64,000 nucleotides of DNA from Clostridia bacterium (GCA_018436095.1 JAHDMJ010000026.1:1-64000); one strand, 5' to 3'; shown: positions 1 through 8,303, counted from the first letter of the stretch. Program-made: numbers and translations. The notes: generated from the letters alone by a model not told the origin.

Positions 1-80
1 CGATATTGGCCTATCCCTAATGGAAAGAAATGGCACCACCCCACCGGCAGGGGGTGGTTGGCTTATTGAGGTTCCCTCTC

Positions 81-274
81 TGTGCAAAATTGCAAGTTTG
101 TCTTCGTCTAGAGACCCTTATCAGCGGGAATGTTAGAAAGCTTAAACATTTTTTGCAGTTTAGTAGTGAATTCATTTCTGCCAGGGCACTAGATACAGCC
201 AAGGCCTACGTTTCTACTTATTTTTTGAGCCGCCATAACTCTAAGGGGTGTCTACAAACCTGCATTTTTGCACA
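81..274. repeat. Intergenic inverted-repeat element A
   Basis: The gene-free stretch 1-456 holds two copies of a 21-base motif in opposite orientation, at 81-101 and 254-274, agreeing at 19 of 21 positions after reverse complementing. The core reads TGCAAAATTGCAAGTTTGT. The left arm is identical over all 21 bases to two copies near 18.65 kb. About 150 bases separate the arms. A further GC-rich hairpin (accacccc/ggggtggt) lies at 33-62 and may end a gene beyond the window. Open frames crossing this region have no protein-like character, so I regard it as non-coding. The family is described in the findings. Confidence 0.75.
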
Positions 275-380
275 GAAAATGTCCGCACCGCCAGAGGACA
301 AAGCCTGCAGACCGGACAAAAGCGAATTCCGAGTCAAGCAACCTTGGGGGATTGGCGGATGCCGAAAAGAGCGAAAAACA

Positions 381-435
381 AAAAAGGAGGGTGCCTCTCC
401 TCAGCTCTTTTCAGCGCTGTTTTGAGACACCCCCT
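381..435 (-). terminator. Rho-independent terminator after the betaine transporter operon
   Basis: Read on the minus strand, an AGGGGGTGTCTC arm (424-435) pairs with GAGGCACCCTCCT (386-398), followed by a run of Ts broken by one G. It lies about 20 bases past the stop of the substrate-binding protein gene and would end the three-gene operon. Confidence 0.75.
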
Positions 436-456
436 GGTCTTTATTAATTAATAGCT

Positions 457-1350
457 TTATTTGTTGAGCCATCCGGCTACCAGCTCTTCGTGGCTGTTCA
501 TCCAGTTCCGGGCAACGTCTAAAGGCTCGCCGCCTTCTTCTTCGATAGCCCCCATCAAATCCCCTAATTCACTTTCGCTTAATTTGAAGTTCTTCAAAAA
601 CGCCGCTACCTCCGGCATATCTTCTTCCAGGCCTTTACGGGCGTACTTATGAATATTCTCCACTTCCCCAAAAACGCCCTTGGGGTCTTCCAGAACTTTT
701 AAGTCCCACTTGGCGAATTTCCAATGAGGAGCCCAGCCGGTAACCACAATGGGCGCATTGGCGTCAATAGCCTTACCCAAGGCGGCGGTCATGGTGGGAC
801 CGCTGCCGGTAAGCAGCCGGTAGTCAAGGCCGTATTCCTCGATGGCGCTTTCGGCCGCCGCCATCAAGCCGGCTCCGGGATCGATGCCTACAATTTCACC
901 GCCAAATATATCCTTGTTGGCGTTAAGCTCTTCTATGCTGTTGATTTCCACATAGGAGGGCACGATGAGGCCCAAAAGAGCGTCTTCGTAGACAACGCCC
1001 AGATCAACCATGTCCTGGCCAAATCTTTCTATATAGCTTTCATGAGTGATCGGCAGCCAGACGTCCAAAAAAGCATCGGTATTGCCGCCGGCCACGGAAG
1101 TAAACACGGGAGCCGCATCGGCCATGGTCAATTCCACTTTGTAATCCATCTTATCTTCCAGAATTGCAGCGGCCAGGTTTGTCATAGCAATCCCTTCCGC
1201 CCAGTTGACGTAAGCCAGCTTCACCGTCTTATTATCTCCTGTGCCTGGGGTGTTGCCGTCGCCGCTGCCGCAGCCCCCCAGGGCCACCGTTGCTAATAAT
1301 ATGGCCAAGATTATTCCTGTTAGTTTTTTTAACGTAGATTTTTTAAACAT
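457..1350 (-). CDS. opuAC: Glycine betaine/proline betaine ABC transporter substrate-binding lipoprotein
   Basis: This 297-residue protein starts with a lipoprotein signal: basic N-end, hydrophobic stretch, then LGGCGSG, where the cysteine would be lipidated and anchor the protein outside the membrane. The rest matches the OpuAC family of periplasmic-type binding proteins (segments such as KLAYVNWAEGIAMTNLAA and the DVWLPITHE region, typical of the quaternary-amine binding fold with its aromatic cage). It would capture betaine-type osmolytes for the permease and ATPase encoded just upstream. It is the last gene of the operon, separated by 53 bases from the permease gene, with an AGGAGGAG ribosome binding site. 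Substrate (betaine, carnitine or choline) cannot be settled from sequence. Confidence 0.9.
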   Translation of the reverse strand: MFKKSTLKKLTGIILAILLATVALGGCGSGDGNTPGTGDNKTVKLAYVNWAEGIAMTNLAAAILEDKMDYKVELTMADAAPVFTSVAGGNTDAFLDVWLPITHESYIERFGQDMVDLGVVYEDALLGLIVPSYVEINSIEELNANKDIFGGEIVGIDPGAGLMAAAESAIEEYGLDYRLLTGSGPTMTAALGKAIDANAPIVVTGWAPHWKFAKWDLKVLEDPKGVFGEVENIHKYARKGLEEDMPEVAAFLKNFKLSESELGDLMGAIEEEGGEPLDVARNWMNSHEELVAGWLNK

Positions 1351-1403
1351 AACTTTCTCCTCCTGCCCTTTAATTTATCCTGGAGCCCGCCCCCGGGACC
1401 TTT

Positions 1404-2288
1404 TCATGAATGCGCCCTGCGCCGCTCCATTCTGTTTCTGACAAAGTTCTTGCCGGATTTCTTTTGTTCTGAGCCCAGACACTGGGTAATACGGTCAAGG
1501 AGCATGGCCAGGATCACCACGGCCAGACCGCCCTCAAAACCTTTGCCGATATTCATCTGGGTGATTCCCTCATAGACGGTTTTCCCAAGGCCGTCGGCGC
1601 CGATCATGGCGGAGATAACCACCATGGAAAGGGACAGCATAATGGTCTGATTTAAACCGGCCATGATCGTGGGCACTGCCAGAGGCATCTGCACCTTAAA
1701 AAGCAGCTGGGCCGGGGTGGAGCCGAAAGCTCTGGCCGCTTCCACCACATCCTCAGGCACTTGACGGATGCCTAAATTGGTCAGCCGGACAACGGGAGGC
1801 ATGGCAAAAATAATAGTAGCCACAGTCCCGGGAACCTCGCCTAAATCGAAAAAATACACGGCGGGGATCAGGTATACGAAAGCCGGCATGGTTTGCATAA
1901 AATCCAGCACCGGCCGGATAATCTTATTTGCGGTGCCGTTCTTTGCCATCAAAATACCAAGGGGCAGGCCTACGACCAGCGCGATAAGCGTAGCGGTGCT
2001 TACCATGGACAATGTAAGCAACATTTTGCCCCAGAGGCCCAGATTATTAATGAGTAAAAGGCCCACAGCCGTAAATATAGCCGTGCCCCTGCCGGCTACC
2101 CACCAGGCCAAAAAGACGACGGCAACAATAAAGACAAATAGCGGTATTGCGGACAGAACCCAGTCTATGCTCTCAATGATGCCCAGCAAGCCTTTTCTGA
2201 TGACGCTGAAGAAGCCGGCAAAGTTTGCGGTCATCCAATCAATGGCGCTTTCCACATGTACGCCTAAAGGAAGCTTAGCGTTAAGCAT
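1404..2288 (-). CDS. opuAB: Glycine betaine ABC transporter permease (ProW/OpuAB type)
   Basis: A membrane protein of 294 residues from the chosen start, with about six to seven hydrophobic helices and the binding-protein-dependent transport (EAA) loop seen as EAARAFGSTPAQLLFKVQMPLA. It forms the membrane channel for osmolyte uptake together with the OpuAA-type ATPase. An upstream in-frame ATG at 2342 exists, but the start at 2288 is preferred: it follows a GAGAAGGGGG ribosome binding site and overlaps the ATPase stop by a few bases, as expected for translational coupling. The length is close to the usual 280 for this family. Confidence 0.9.
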   Translation of the reverse strand: MLNAKLPLGVHVESAIDWMTANFAGFFSVIRKGLLGIIESIDWVLSAIPLFVFIVAVVFLAWWVAGRGTAIFTAVGLLLINNLGLWGKMLLTLSMVSTATLIALVVGLPLGILMAKNGTANKIIRPVLDFMQTMPAFVYLIPAVYFFDLGEVPGTVATIIFAMPPVVRLTNLGIRQVPEDVVEAARAFGSTPAQLLFKVQMPLAVPTIMAGLNQTIMLSLSMVVISAMIGADGLGKTVYEGITQMNIGKGFEGGLAVVILAMLLDRITQCLGSEQKKSGKNFVRNRMERRRAHS

Positions 2289-3477
2289 TGTTCTCGCCCC
2301 CTTCTCCGGCAATTCCCGCCAGAACTGTGGATTTAAATACAACGCCTTTCAGCCTTTTTTCCTCGTCTACCACAGCGATGGGATAACCGGTATTCAAGAA
2401 CAAGGGGATGATTTCGTCAATTAATGTTTCTAAAGATATAGTCTCAATGTTTTTATCGATGATGGATTCCAACTCTTCTTTGCCTTCCTTAATCAGGGAA
2501 GATACCCGGTCGATGGTAACAATGCCTTGCAAAACGCCGCTTTTATTGGTGACGAAAATACTGGAAATACCTAAGTCCTTCATTTTGCGGGCAGCCGTAC
2601 GGATACCTGCCTTCTCAAGGATAATAGCTTCCGCATTGCGCATGATTGCGGCAGCGGTTATGATTTTTGAGCGGTTGACATCCTGGATAAATGCCCGGAC
2701 GTAGTCATCGGCGGGATTTTGCAGAATCTCCTCGGCAGTACCGGTTTGTACGATCCGGCCATCCTTCATGATAGCGATTCGATCGCCGATTTTTAAAGCT
2801 TCATCTAAGTCATGGGTAATAAAGATAATGGTTTTTTTCATTTTCTGCTGCAGGGAAAGCAGCTCGTTTTGCATATCCTTGCGGATCAGGGGATCAAGGG
2901 CGCTAAAGGCTTCATCCATTAAAAGAATATCTCCTTCTATGGCCAAAGCTCTGGCCAGCCCTACCCGCTGCTGCATCCCCCCGGACAATTCCTGGGGTTT
3001 GGCATTTTCATATCCCTTCAGCCCCACAATCTCCAGCATTTCCTCAGCCTTTTGCCGGCGCATCTCTAAACCGGCCTTTTGGATTTCCAGGCCGAAAGCC
3101 ACATTCTCCAATACTGTTTTATGGGGCAGCAAAGCAAAGTTTTGAAAAACCATAGCTACTTTTTTTCGCCGCACTTCCCTTAACTCCGCGGCGGACATTT
3201 CGGTAATGTTCTGACCGTCGATGAGAATATTGCCGCCGGTAGGCTCTATTAAACGGTTCAAGCAGCGTATCAGCGTGGATTTGCCGCTGCCGGACAGGCC
3301 CATGATGACAAAAATTTCTCCTTCTTCCACAGCGAAGGAAACATTATTTACACCCACGCTATGCTTATGCCTTTTCAATATCCCGGCCTTATCCTCGCCC
3401 TTTTCCAGCAACGGCAGGATTTGCTTAGGCGCCGGGCCAAATACTTTATATATTTTTTGTACTTCAACCTTTGGCAT
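2281..3477 (-). CDS. opuAA: Glycine betaine ABC transporter ATP-binding protein with tandem CBS domains
   Basis: The 398-residue protein has the full ABC ATPase set: Walker A GLSGSGKSTL (about residue 60), signature LSGGMQQRVGLARAL, Walker B followed by DEAFSALDP, and the H-loop ITHDLDEA. After about residue 270 come two CBS domains, the regulatory module found in OpuA/ProV ATPases. In OpuA of lactic acid bacteria these domains sense ionic strength and bind c-di-AMP; whether that holds here is inference. It is the first gene of the operon, with an AAGGAG ribosome binding site just before the ATG and a repressor-type inverted repeat further upstream. Confidence 0.92.
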   Translation of the reverse strand: MPKVEVQKIYKVFGPAPKQILPLLEKGEDKAGILKRHKHSVGVNNVSFAVEEGEIFVIMGLSGSGKSTLIRCLNRLIEPTGGNILIDGQNITEMSAAELREVRRKKVAMVFQNFALLPHKTVLENVAFGLEIQKAGLEMRRQKAEEMLEIVGLKGYENAKPQELSGGMQQRVGLARALAIEGDILLMDEAFSALDPLIRKDMQNELLSLQQKMKKTIIFITHDLDEALKIGDRIAIMKDGRIVQTGTAEEILQNPADDYVRAFIQDVNRSKIITAAAIMRNAEAIILEKAGIRTAARKMKDLGISSIFVTNKSGVLQGIVTIDRVSSLIKEGKEELESIIDKNIETISLETLIDEIIPLFLNTGYPIAVVDEEKRLKGVVFKSTVLAGIAGEGGENNA

Positions 3478-3502
3478 ATATCCTCTCCTTATCTCAAAAG
3501 TA

Positions 3503-3565
3503 ACAACACAGTATTTCTAATGTGTTGTCTCTTTATAGGCTAACATAGATGTTTTTATTTGTCAA
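3503..3565 (-). promoter_or_regulatory. opu operon promoter with an operator-like inverted repeat
   Basis: On the minus strand a TTGACA -35 element (3560-3565) is followed after 17 bases by a weak TAGCCT -10 (3537-3542). Immediately downstream sits a perfect dyad, ACAACACA (3503-3510) and TGTGTTGT (3521-3528) with a 10-base spacer, placed to block transcription. The BusR-like regulator encoded next door is the obvious candidate to bind it; this pairing is inference. Confidence 0.5.
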
Positions 3566-3609
3566 ATTTCTTTGCTTATCATTATTTCCTTTATTGAACC
3601 TTCTCATAC

Positions 3610-3650
3610 AAAAAAAAGACTCTCCCTTGCGGGAAAGCCTGCTTTTTTTA
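3610..3650 (-). terminator. Terminator after the BusR-like regulator gene
   Basis: Read on the minus strand, AGGCTTTCCC and GGGAGAGTCT can pair (with G-U pairs) round GCAA, followed by a run of Ts. A matching T run on the other strand makes it possibly bidirectional. It separates the regulator gene from the transporter operon promoter. Confidence 0.6.
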
Positions 3651-3664
3651 TGTTAGAATAGTAA

Positions 3665-4285
3665 CTATTGATTGGGGTACAGGCAATTTCTTACCCGTTC
3701 ATGACAATTCTCATCACCCACATAATGAAGGATATCTCCGGCCGAAATTACGGCATAGGGGCCCGGCGATATGATCATCTTATCCTGCCGTTGAATGGCG
3801 ATAATCGTGGCTGTGGTATTGTGCCAGAAATTGCACTGGGAAAGGGTCTGGCCCAGGTAAGAAGCATTCTCTGTAATTTTGATTTCAAAAGGAGAAAAGG
3901 GATTGACGGAACGAAAGCGTTCCGTCTTGTACATGAGATCGGAAATCATCGACTTTAATTCCAGACTGTCGGCAATTTGCTGATCCATGACCTTCAAAAT
4001 GCGTTTTTTTAAATCGCTCATTTGGCTGACGGAATCAAATTTATTGATAAAGTCGGCCGCAAGCTTCCGGGATTTGATAAGAACGCCGCTGCCCTTGGTG
4101 ATCTCCACAATCTTCATATCGGCTAAAACGCAGACCGCCCGCCGGGCCGTTTCCGAAGAAACCCCATATTGGCTAACTAAAGAGGATCTGACGTATATTT
4201 TTTCTCCCTCGGGATATTCGCCATAAGCGATTTTTGCGGCTATATCCGCAGCAATCTGCTGATATTTTGGTATGTCAATTTTCAT
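3665..4285 (-). CDS. GntR-family regulator with C-terminal RCK_C (TrkA-C) domain, BusR-like
   Basis: The first 75 or so residues of this 206-residue protein form a GntR-type winged helix (start PKYQQIAADIAAKI; recognition region SSETARRAVCVLADMKIV; wing KGSGVLI). A short helical linker follows (about 85-120), then an RCK_C/TrkA-C domain (SPFEIKITENASYLGQTLS ... SAGDILHYVGDEN). This domain order is that of BusR of Lactococcus and Streptococcus, which represses the busA/opuA betaine transporter and responds to c-di-AMP through its RCK_C domain. The gene lies directly upstream of the betaine transporter operon on the same strand, which supports the same job. A small dyad, ATACTA/TAGTAT at 4317-4332, lies upstream of its start and could serve autoregulation. 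Confidence 0.82.
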   Translation of the reverse strand: MKIDIPKYQQIAADIAAKIAYGEYPEGEKIYVRSSLVSQYGVSSETARRAVCVLADMKIVEITKGSGVLIKSRKLAADFINKFDSVSQMSDLKKRILKVMDQQIADSLELKSMISDLMYKTERFRSVNPFSPFEIKITENASYLGQTLSQCNFWHNTTATIIAIQRQDKMIISPGPYAVISAGDILHYVGDENCHERVRNCLYPNQ

Positions 4286-4404
4286 GCCTTACCTCATTTA
4301 TTGTCAATTATTATCAATACTAAAAATAGTATAGCCCATTTACTGTTATCTTACAAGGATATTAATGGTTCAACGGGAAACACTAAAACCGGAGGTGTTT
4401 TCTA

Positions 4405-5178
4405 ATGGTATCACGAAAATCGGTTATTACTTTCGGCATTGTGGCCATCCCTATTGCCATGTCCACAGCTACCCAGGATAACGATATTCATTTCAATCAA
4501 TTGCACAAAGAAGATAACAGCCGTATCCGCTACAAAAAAACCTGCGCCCACTGCGGCAAGGAGGTTACGTCCCAGGATATTGTCAAAGGTTTCGAGTATG
4601 ATAAAGATAAATATGTGGTCATCACCGATGATGAGATCGAAAAAATCAAGACAGAAAAGGAAAAGTCTATTCAAATTCTGCATTTTGCCCAATTGAACCA
4701 GATTTCACCGGTCTACTATGATAAAACCTATCAGGCCGCCCCGGAAAAAGGCGGGGAAAAAGCCTTCGAACTGCTGCGGGCAGCCTTGATGGCCGAACAA
4801 AAGATTGCCATCGGCAAAACCGTTCTGGGCACGAAAGATACACTAATGGCCATAATTCCCCGGGAAGACGGCCTGCTAATTTCCACTATGTTTTACGCCG
4901 AGGATGTCAAGGACTTGCAAAAGCAATACGTTAAGCCGGAAATTGCCCAGCAGGAGCTGGATATGGCAAAGGTCTTGATCAATTCCATGGATACGCCTTT
5001 TGATCCTTCAAAATACAAGGACGAATACCAGGAAAAGCTGCGGGCTCTCATCGAGACGAAGATTTCCGGCAAAGAAGTGGTGGCGGCGGTGCCGGAAAGC
5101 ACCGGCAAGGTCATCGACCTTATGGAAGCGTTGAAGGCCAGCGTGGAAAAAGCTAAAAAAGAGAAGGAGTCGGCATAA
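4405..5178 (+). CDS. ku: Ku-family DNA end-binding protein
   Basis: A 257-residue bacterial Ku, the homodimeric ring that threads onto double-strand breaks and recruits LigD. The family is recognised from the N-terminal SFGIVAIPI-like opening (here SVITFGIVAIPIAM), the HFNQLHKEDNSRIRYKKTC segment and a CxxC-like pair in KTCAHCGKEV, then FYAEDVKDL in the core. The lysine-rich C-terminal end (VEKAKKEKESA) is short, as usual for the single-copy forms. An AACCGGAGGTG ribosome binding site precedes the ATG. Only 4 bases separate it from ligD, so the two form an operon. Confidence 0.95.
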   Translation: MVSRKSVITFGIVAIPIAMSTATQDNDIHFNQLHKEDNSRIRYKKTCAHCGKEVTSQDIVKGFEYDKDKYVVITDDEIEKIKTEKEKSIQILHFAQLNQISPVYYDKTYQAAPEKGGEKAFELLRAALMAEQKIAIGKTVLGTKDTLMAIIPREDGLLISTMFYAEDVKDLQKQYVKPEIAQQELDMAKVLINSMDTPFDPSKYKDEYQEKLRALIETKISGKEVVAAVPESTGKVIDLMEALKASVEKAKKEKESA

Positions 5179-5182
5179 TTCG

Positions 5183-7675
5183 ATGACCGCTCAGCTTACT
5201 GCCTATAATCAAAAAAGAAATTTTCAGCAGACCCCGGAGCCGGCAGGCGCCAGAGAGGATTCCGGCCCGGGCCTGCGTTTTGTCATCCAGCATCACCTGG
5301 CCCGCAGGGATCATTATGATTTTCGTTTGGAATGGGAGGGAGCCCTTTTAAGCTGGGCTGTGCCTAAAGGCCCCTCTTATAATACCCGGGATAAAAGGCT
5401 GGCTATACAGGTGGAGGACCACCCTTTGGAATACCGCAATTTTGAAGGCGCTATCCCCAAAGGCGAATATGGCGGCGGCACAGTTATGCTCTGGGATGAA
5501 GGCTGGTGGGAGCCTTATACCGATGTGGCCGAAGGGCTGCGCCAAGGTATGCTGAAATTCGTCTTGAAAGGCAAAAGGCTCCGGGGCAAGTGGGCTTTAG
5601 TGCGTCTTAAAGCCAAAGAAGAGGAGAAGAAGGTTAACTGGCTTCTCCTTAAAGAAAAAGACGAATACGCAAAAGCCGATGAGGGTATCTTCCAATTCAC
5701 CACCAGTATCCGGACGGGACGCACTATGGCGGAAATCGCCGAGGGAGTGCCGCCGTCCCTTATCGACAAGCCTTTTCTGCACAATCCTTTCAATAGTACT
5801 ACTGTCCAGTTGGCGGAACTGGTGAAGACGGTTCCCGGAGACCGGGAGGAGGAGAATTGGCTTTACGAATTAAAGTATGACGGCTACAGGATTCTGGCCT
5901 TTATCGAAGGCAATGACCTGCAGCTGGTCACCAGAAACGGCAATGACTATACAAGGTATTTTCAAGAGATTGCCCATTCCCTTATTCACCTGGCCGCCGG
6001 CAAGGCCATGGTGCTGGATGGGGAAATGGTTGTTACGGATACTTCGGGCAAAACGGATTTTCAAGCTCTGCAAAACTATTTGAAAAGCCCGGCGGGACAA
6101 AATTTGACTTATATTATATTTGATTTGCTGGCTCTGGAGGGTCAGGATCTGCGAAGTATGCCGCTGATAGAAAGAAAGGCAAAGCTGGCCGCGTTGATGG
6201 AGAACGGACCTGCCAACCTCCATTACAGCCGCCACATCAGAGGCAACGGTAAGGAAAGCCTGGCTGCCGCTTGCCAAGCCGGTATGGAAGGCATTATCGG
6301 CAAGAAAACCGATTCCCTGTACAGCGGTACCAGAAATGGCGACTGGATCAAAATAAAATGCGATAAAAGACAGGAATTTGTCATCGGCGGTTATACTCTG
6401 TCCGATAAAAAAACCAGCGGGGTAAGCTCTCTGCTTCTGGGGGTTTATGAAGGCGAGGCGCTGATTTATGCCGGCCGGGCCGGTACCGGCTTCACTGAGG
6501 CCGGCAGGGAAGAGCTTGCGGAGAAATTTCATCCTTTAATAAGGCCGGCAAGCCCCTTTCAAGAGCCGCCAAAAGCCAGGGCCAATGAAAAAATCCTCTG
6601 GCTTGAGCCCCGGCTGGCGGCGGAAATCAAGTTTGCCGAGTGGACAAAGGACAATCTGCTGCGGCAAGCCAGCTTCAAGGGCTTGCGGCAGGATAAGGAT
6701 CCCAAAGAAATCAAACGGGAAAAAGCTGCCGGCGAAATATTACCTCAGCCGCCGGCCAATGAGGAGGAGAAGGCTATGGACGCAAACAGCCCGCTGGATA
6801 CAATGGCCGGCAAGGCTGACGGCATTATTATCGAAGGCATAAAAATCAGCAGCCCCGATAAAGTGATTTTCGAGGAACCGGCCATTACTAAGATTGATAT
6901 CATTCGCTATTACGAAAAAATAGCCGGGAGGATGCTGACCTATGTGAGCCACCGGGTTCTCAGCATTGTCCGCTGCCCCAAAGGGATATCCGAGGCTTGC
7001 TTCTATAAGAAACATCCCGGTCCGTCAAGTCTTGGTACCGTTACCATATCCATTGCCGGCAAGGATGGGGAGGCCGAGGATTACTTCTATATTACGGAAA
7101 GCTCCGGCCTTATTGCCGAGGCTCAAATGGGCACTTTAGAATTTCACACCTGGGGCAGCCGGGTGGATAATCTGGAAAAACCGGATGTGATGGTTTTTGA
7201 CCTGGATCCCGATGAAGGCATGGATTTAGACAGGGTGCGGCAGGGCGTCCGGGATATCCGAAGCATTCTAACGGAACTGGGGCTGAATTCCTACCTGAAA
7301 ACCAGCGGCGGCAAAGGCTACCATGTAGTGGTATCCTTGGAGCCTGCTCCTTCCTGGGAGGTATTTCACGATTTTGCCAAAGGTATCGCCGAGGTGATGG
7401 AGCAAAAATGGCCTGACCGCTACACCAGCAATGTCAGAAAGGTTAAACGTACCGGCAAAATATTCATCGACTGGATCAGAAACGGCAGAGGCGCTACCAG
7501 TATTGCTCCTTATTCAATAAGGGCAAGAGAAGGGGCCAGGGTTTCCATGCCCATCACCTGGGATGAGCTCGATCTGGTAGCCCCCGACGGCATTACTATG
7601 GCAGAAGCCCTTTTAAGGATGGGCCGCCCCGACCCCTGGGAGGGTTTCTTTCTGAACCGGCAAATGTTGAAATAA
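5183..7675 (+). CDS. ligD: ATP-dependent DNA ligase LigD (phosphoesterase-ligase-polymerase)
   Basis: An 830-residue multidomain repair enzyme for non-homologous end joining. The domain order is 3'-phosphoesterase (about 30-170; HHLARRDHYDFRLEWEG and the EGAIPKGEYGGG segment), ATP-dependent ligase (about 215-510; ELKYDGYR with the adenylated lysine at residue 231, and EGIIGKK), then a primase-polymerase domain (about 550-825; FDLDPDEG metal-binding acidic residues and KTSGGKGYHV). This PE-Lig-Pol order matches Pseudomonas LigD rather than the mycobacterial Pol-PE-Lig order. A Lys/Glu-rich linker of about 30 residues (near 515-545) joins ligase and polymerase. A strong terminator follows. Confidence 0.95.
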   Translation: MTAQLTAYNQKRNFQQTPEPAGAREDSGPGLRFVIQHHLARRDHYDFRLEWEGALLSWAVPKGPSYNTRDKRLAIQVEDHPLEYRNFEGAIPKGEYGGGTVMLWDEGWWEPYTDVAEGLRQGMLKFVLKGKRLRGKWALVRLKAKEEEKKVNWLLLKEKDEYAKADEGIFQFTTSIRTGRTMAEIAEGVPPSLIDKPFLHNPFNSTTVQLAELVKTVPGDREEENWLYELKYDGYRILAFIEGNDLQLVTRNGNDYTRYFQEIAHSLIHLAAGKAMVLDGEMVVTDTSGKTDFQALQNYLKSPAGQNLTYIIFDLLALEGQDLRSMPLIERKAKLAALMENGPANLHYSRHIRGNGKESLAAACQAGMEGIIGKKTDSLYSGTRNGDWIKIKCDKRQEFVIGGYTLSDKKTSGVSSLLLGVYEGEALIYAGRAGTGFTEAGREELAEKFHPLIRPASPFQEPPKARANEKILWLEPRLAAEIKFAEWTKDNLLRQASFKGLRQDKDPKEIKREKAAGEILPQPPANEEEKAMDANSPLDTMAGKADGIIIEGIKISSPDKVIFEEPAITKIDIIRYYEKIAGRMLTYVSHRVLSIVRCPKGISEACFYKKHPGPSSLGTVTISIAGKDGEAEDYFYITESSGLIAEAQMGTLEFHTWGSRVDNLEKPDVMVFDLDPDEGMDLDRVRQGVRDIRSILTELGLNSYLKTSGGKGYHVVVSLEPAPSWEVFHDFAKGIAEVMEQKWPDRYTSNVRKVKRTGKIFIDWIRNGRGATSIAPYSIRAREGARVSMPITWDELDLVAPDGITMAEALLRMGRPDPWEGFFLNRQMLK

Positions 7676-7690
7676 GGCGTTTTTAACACA

Positions 7691-7733
7691 GGCTGCCGTC
7701 ATTGGTTCGCAAACCAAAGGGGCAGCTTTTTTT
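7691..7733 (+). terminator. Terminator after ku-ligD
   Basis: GCTGCC (7692) pairs with GGCAGC (7721), with an inner TTGGTT/AACCAA stem, followed by seven Ts. Confidence 0.85.
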
Positions 7734-7764
7734 ATTTCTATTTAGTAGCCATTACTATATAAAT

Positions 7765-7823
7765 ATGTATATTATATCCTGCTATCGCAAAATCTCATAG
7801 GCAAGTAAAATTATAATATACAT
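7765..7823. promoter_or_regulatory. Twelve-base inverted repeat upstream of the XRE regulator
   Basis: ATGTATATTATA (7765-7776) is repeated as its exact reverse complement at 7812-7823, with 35 bases between. It lies 40-100 bases before the regulator gene and resembles the palindrome before the next gene (8284-8303). AT richness lowers the significance, so the operator role is inference. Confidence 0.4.
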
Positions 7824-7861
7824 TCCTGTAAAGTATTATCTACAATAAGGGGGGTGGGGCA

Positions 7862-8185
7862 ATGGACCGTAAGGCCCTGGGTCTGCGTTTAGCCATAGCG
7901 CGCAAGGAATCTGGGTATACCTCGGAGAGATTGGCACAAGAATGCGATGTGAGCGCTGTATATATCCGGCAAATTGAATCCGGTAAACACCAGCCGAGTA
8001 TTACCACATTGGTCAAGCTGGGCAACGCCCTGCACCGCTCCCTTGATTACTTTGTCCAAGACAGCATGGAGTGGAATGAATTAAATACATTGACAGGGAT
8101 TGCCGAAAGGTGCAAAACCCTGACGCCTGAACAGATCAAAACAATACAACGGATGATCGATGCAATGTTTGGGCCGGAAAAGTAG
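7862..8185 (+). CDS. XRE-family transcriptional regulator
   Basis: A 107-residue protein with an N-terminal Cro/C1-type helix-turn-helix: LGLRLAIARKESGYTSERLA, then CDVSAVYIRQIESGKHQPSI as the recognition unit and LVKLGNALHRSLDYFV. The short C-terminal part (about 75-107) has no recognisable sensor domain. A very strong GGGGGGTGGGG ribosome binding site precedes the ATG. The gene is flanked by its own terminator and by AT-rich dyads up- and downstream, which suggests a self-standing regulator that might control itself and the chemoreceptor gene that follows. Its target is unknown. Confidence 0.85.
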   Translation: MDRKALGLRLAIARKESGYTSERLAQECDVSAVYIRQIESGKHQPSITTLVKLGNALHRSLDYFVQDSMEWNELNTLTGIAERCKTLTPEQIKTIQRMIDAMFGPEK

Positions 8186-8190
8186 TCACA

Positions 8191-8229
8191 CCGCCTCCTA
8201 ATTGGTTCAGTGAACCGGAGGCGGTTTTT
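8191..8229 (+). terminator. Terminator after the XRE regulator
   Basis: CCGCCTCC (8191) pairs with GGAGGCGG (8217), with an inner GGTTC/GAACC stem and five Ts after it. Confidence 0.9.
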
Positions 8230-8283
8230 CTTTTAAACCAATATTTTTTAACAAATTTCTTATATACTGTAGATTTGTAGCAT

Positions 8284-8303
8284 ATTATAATATATATTAT
8301 AAT
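8284..8303. promoter_or_regulatory. Perfect 20-base palindrome upstream of the first chemoreceptor
   Basis: The 20 bases are an exact palindrome made of two ATTATAATAT halves. They overlap possible TATAAT -10 sequences about 65-85 bases before the chemoreceptor start, so they could be both promoter and operator. The centre resembles the dyad arms before the XRE gene. Confidence 0.45.

Noticed and set aside
30-451. Plus-strand open frames of 131 and 67 residues at the window start
   Set aside because: They run across the repeat element and the terminator of the transporter operon, begin without a clear ribosome binding site and have no protein-like pattern.
4369-4385. Second parS-like sequence (GGTTCAACGGGAAACA)
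   Set aside because: Four mismatches to the consensus and no dyad symmetry.
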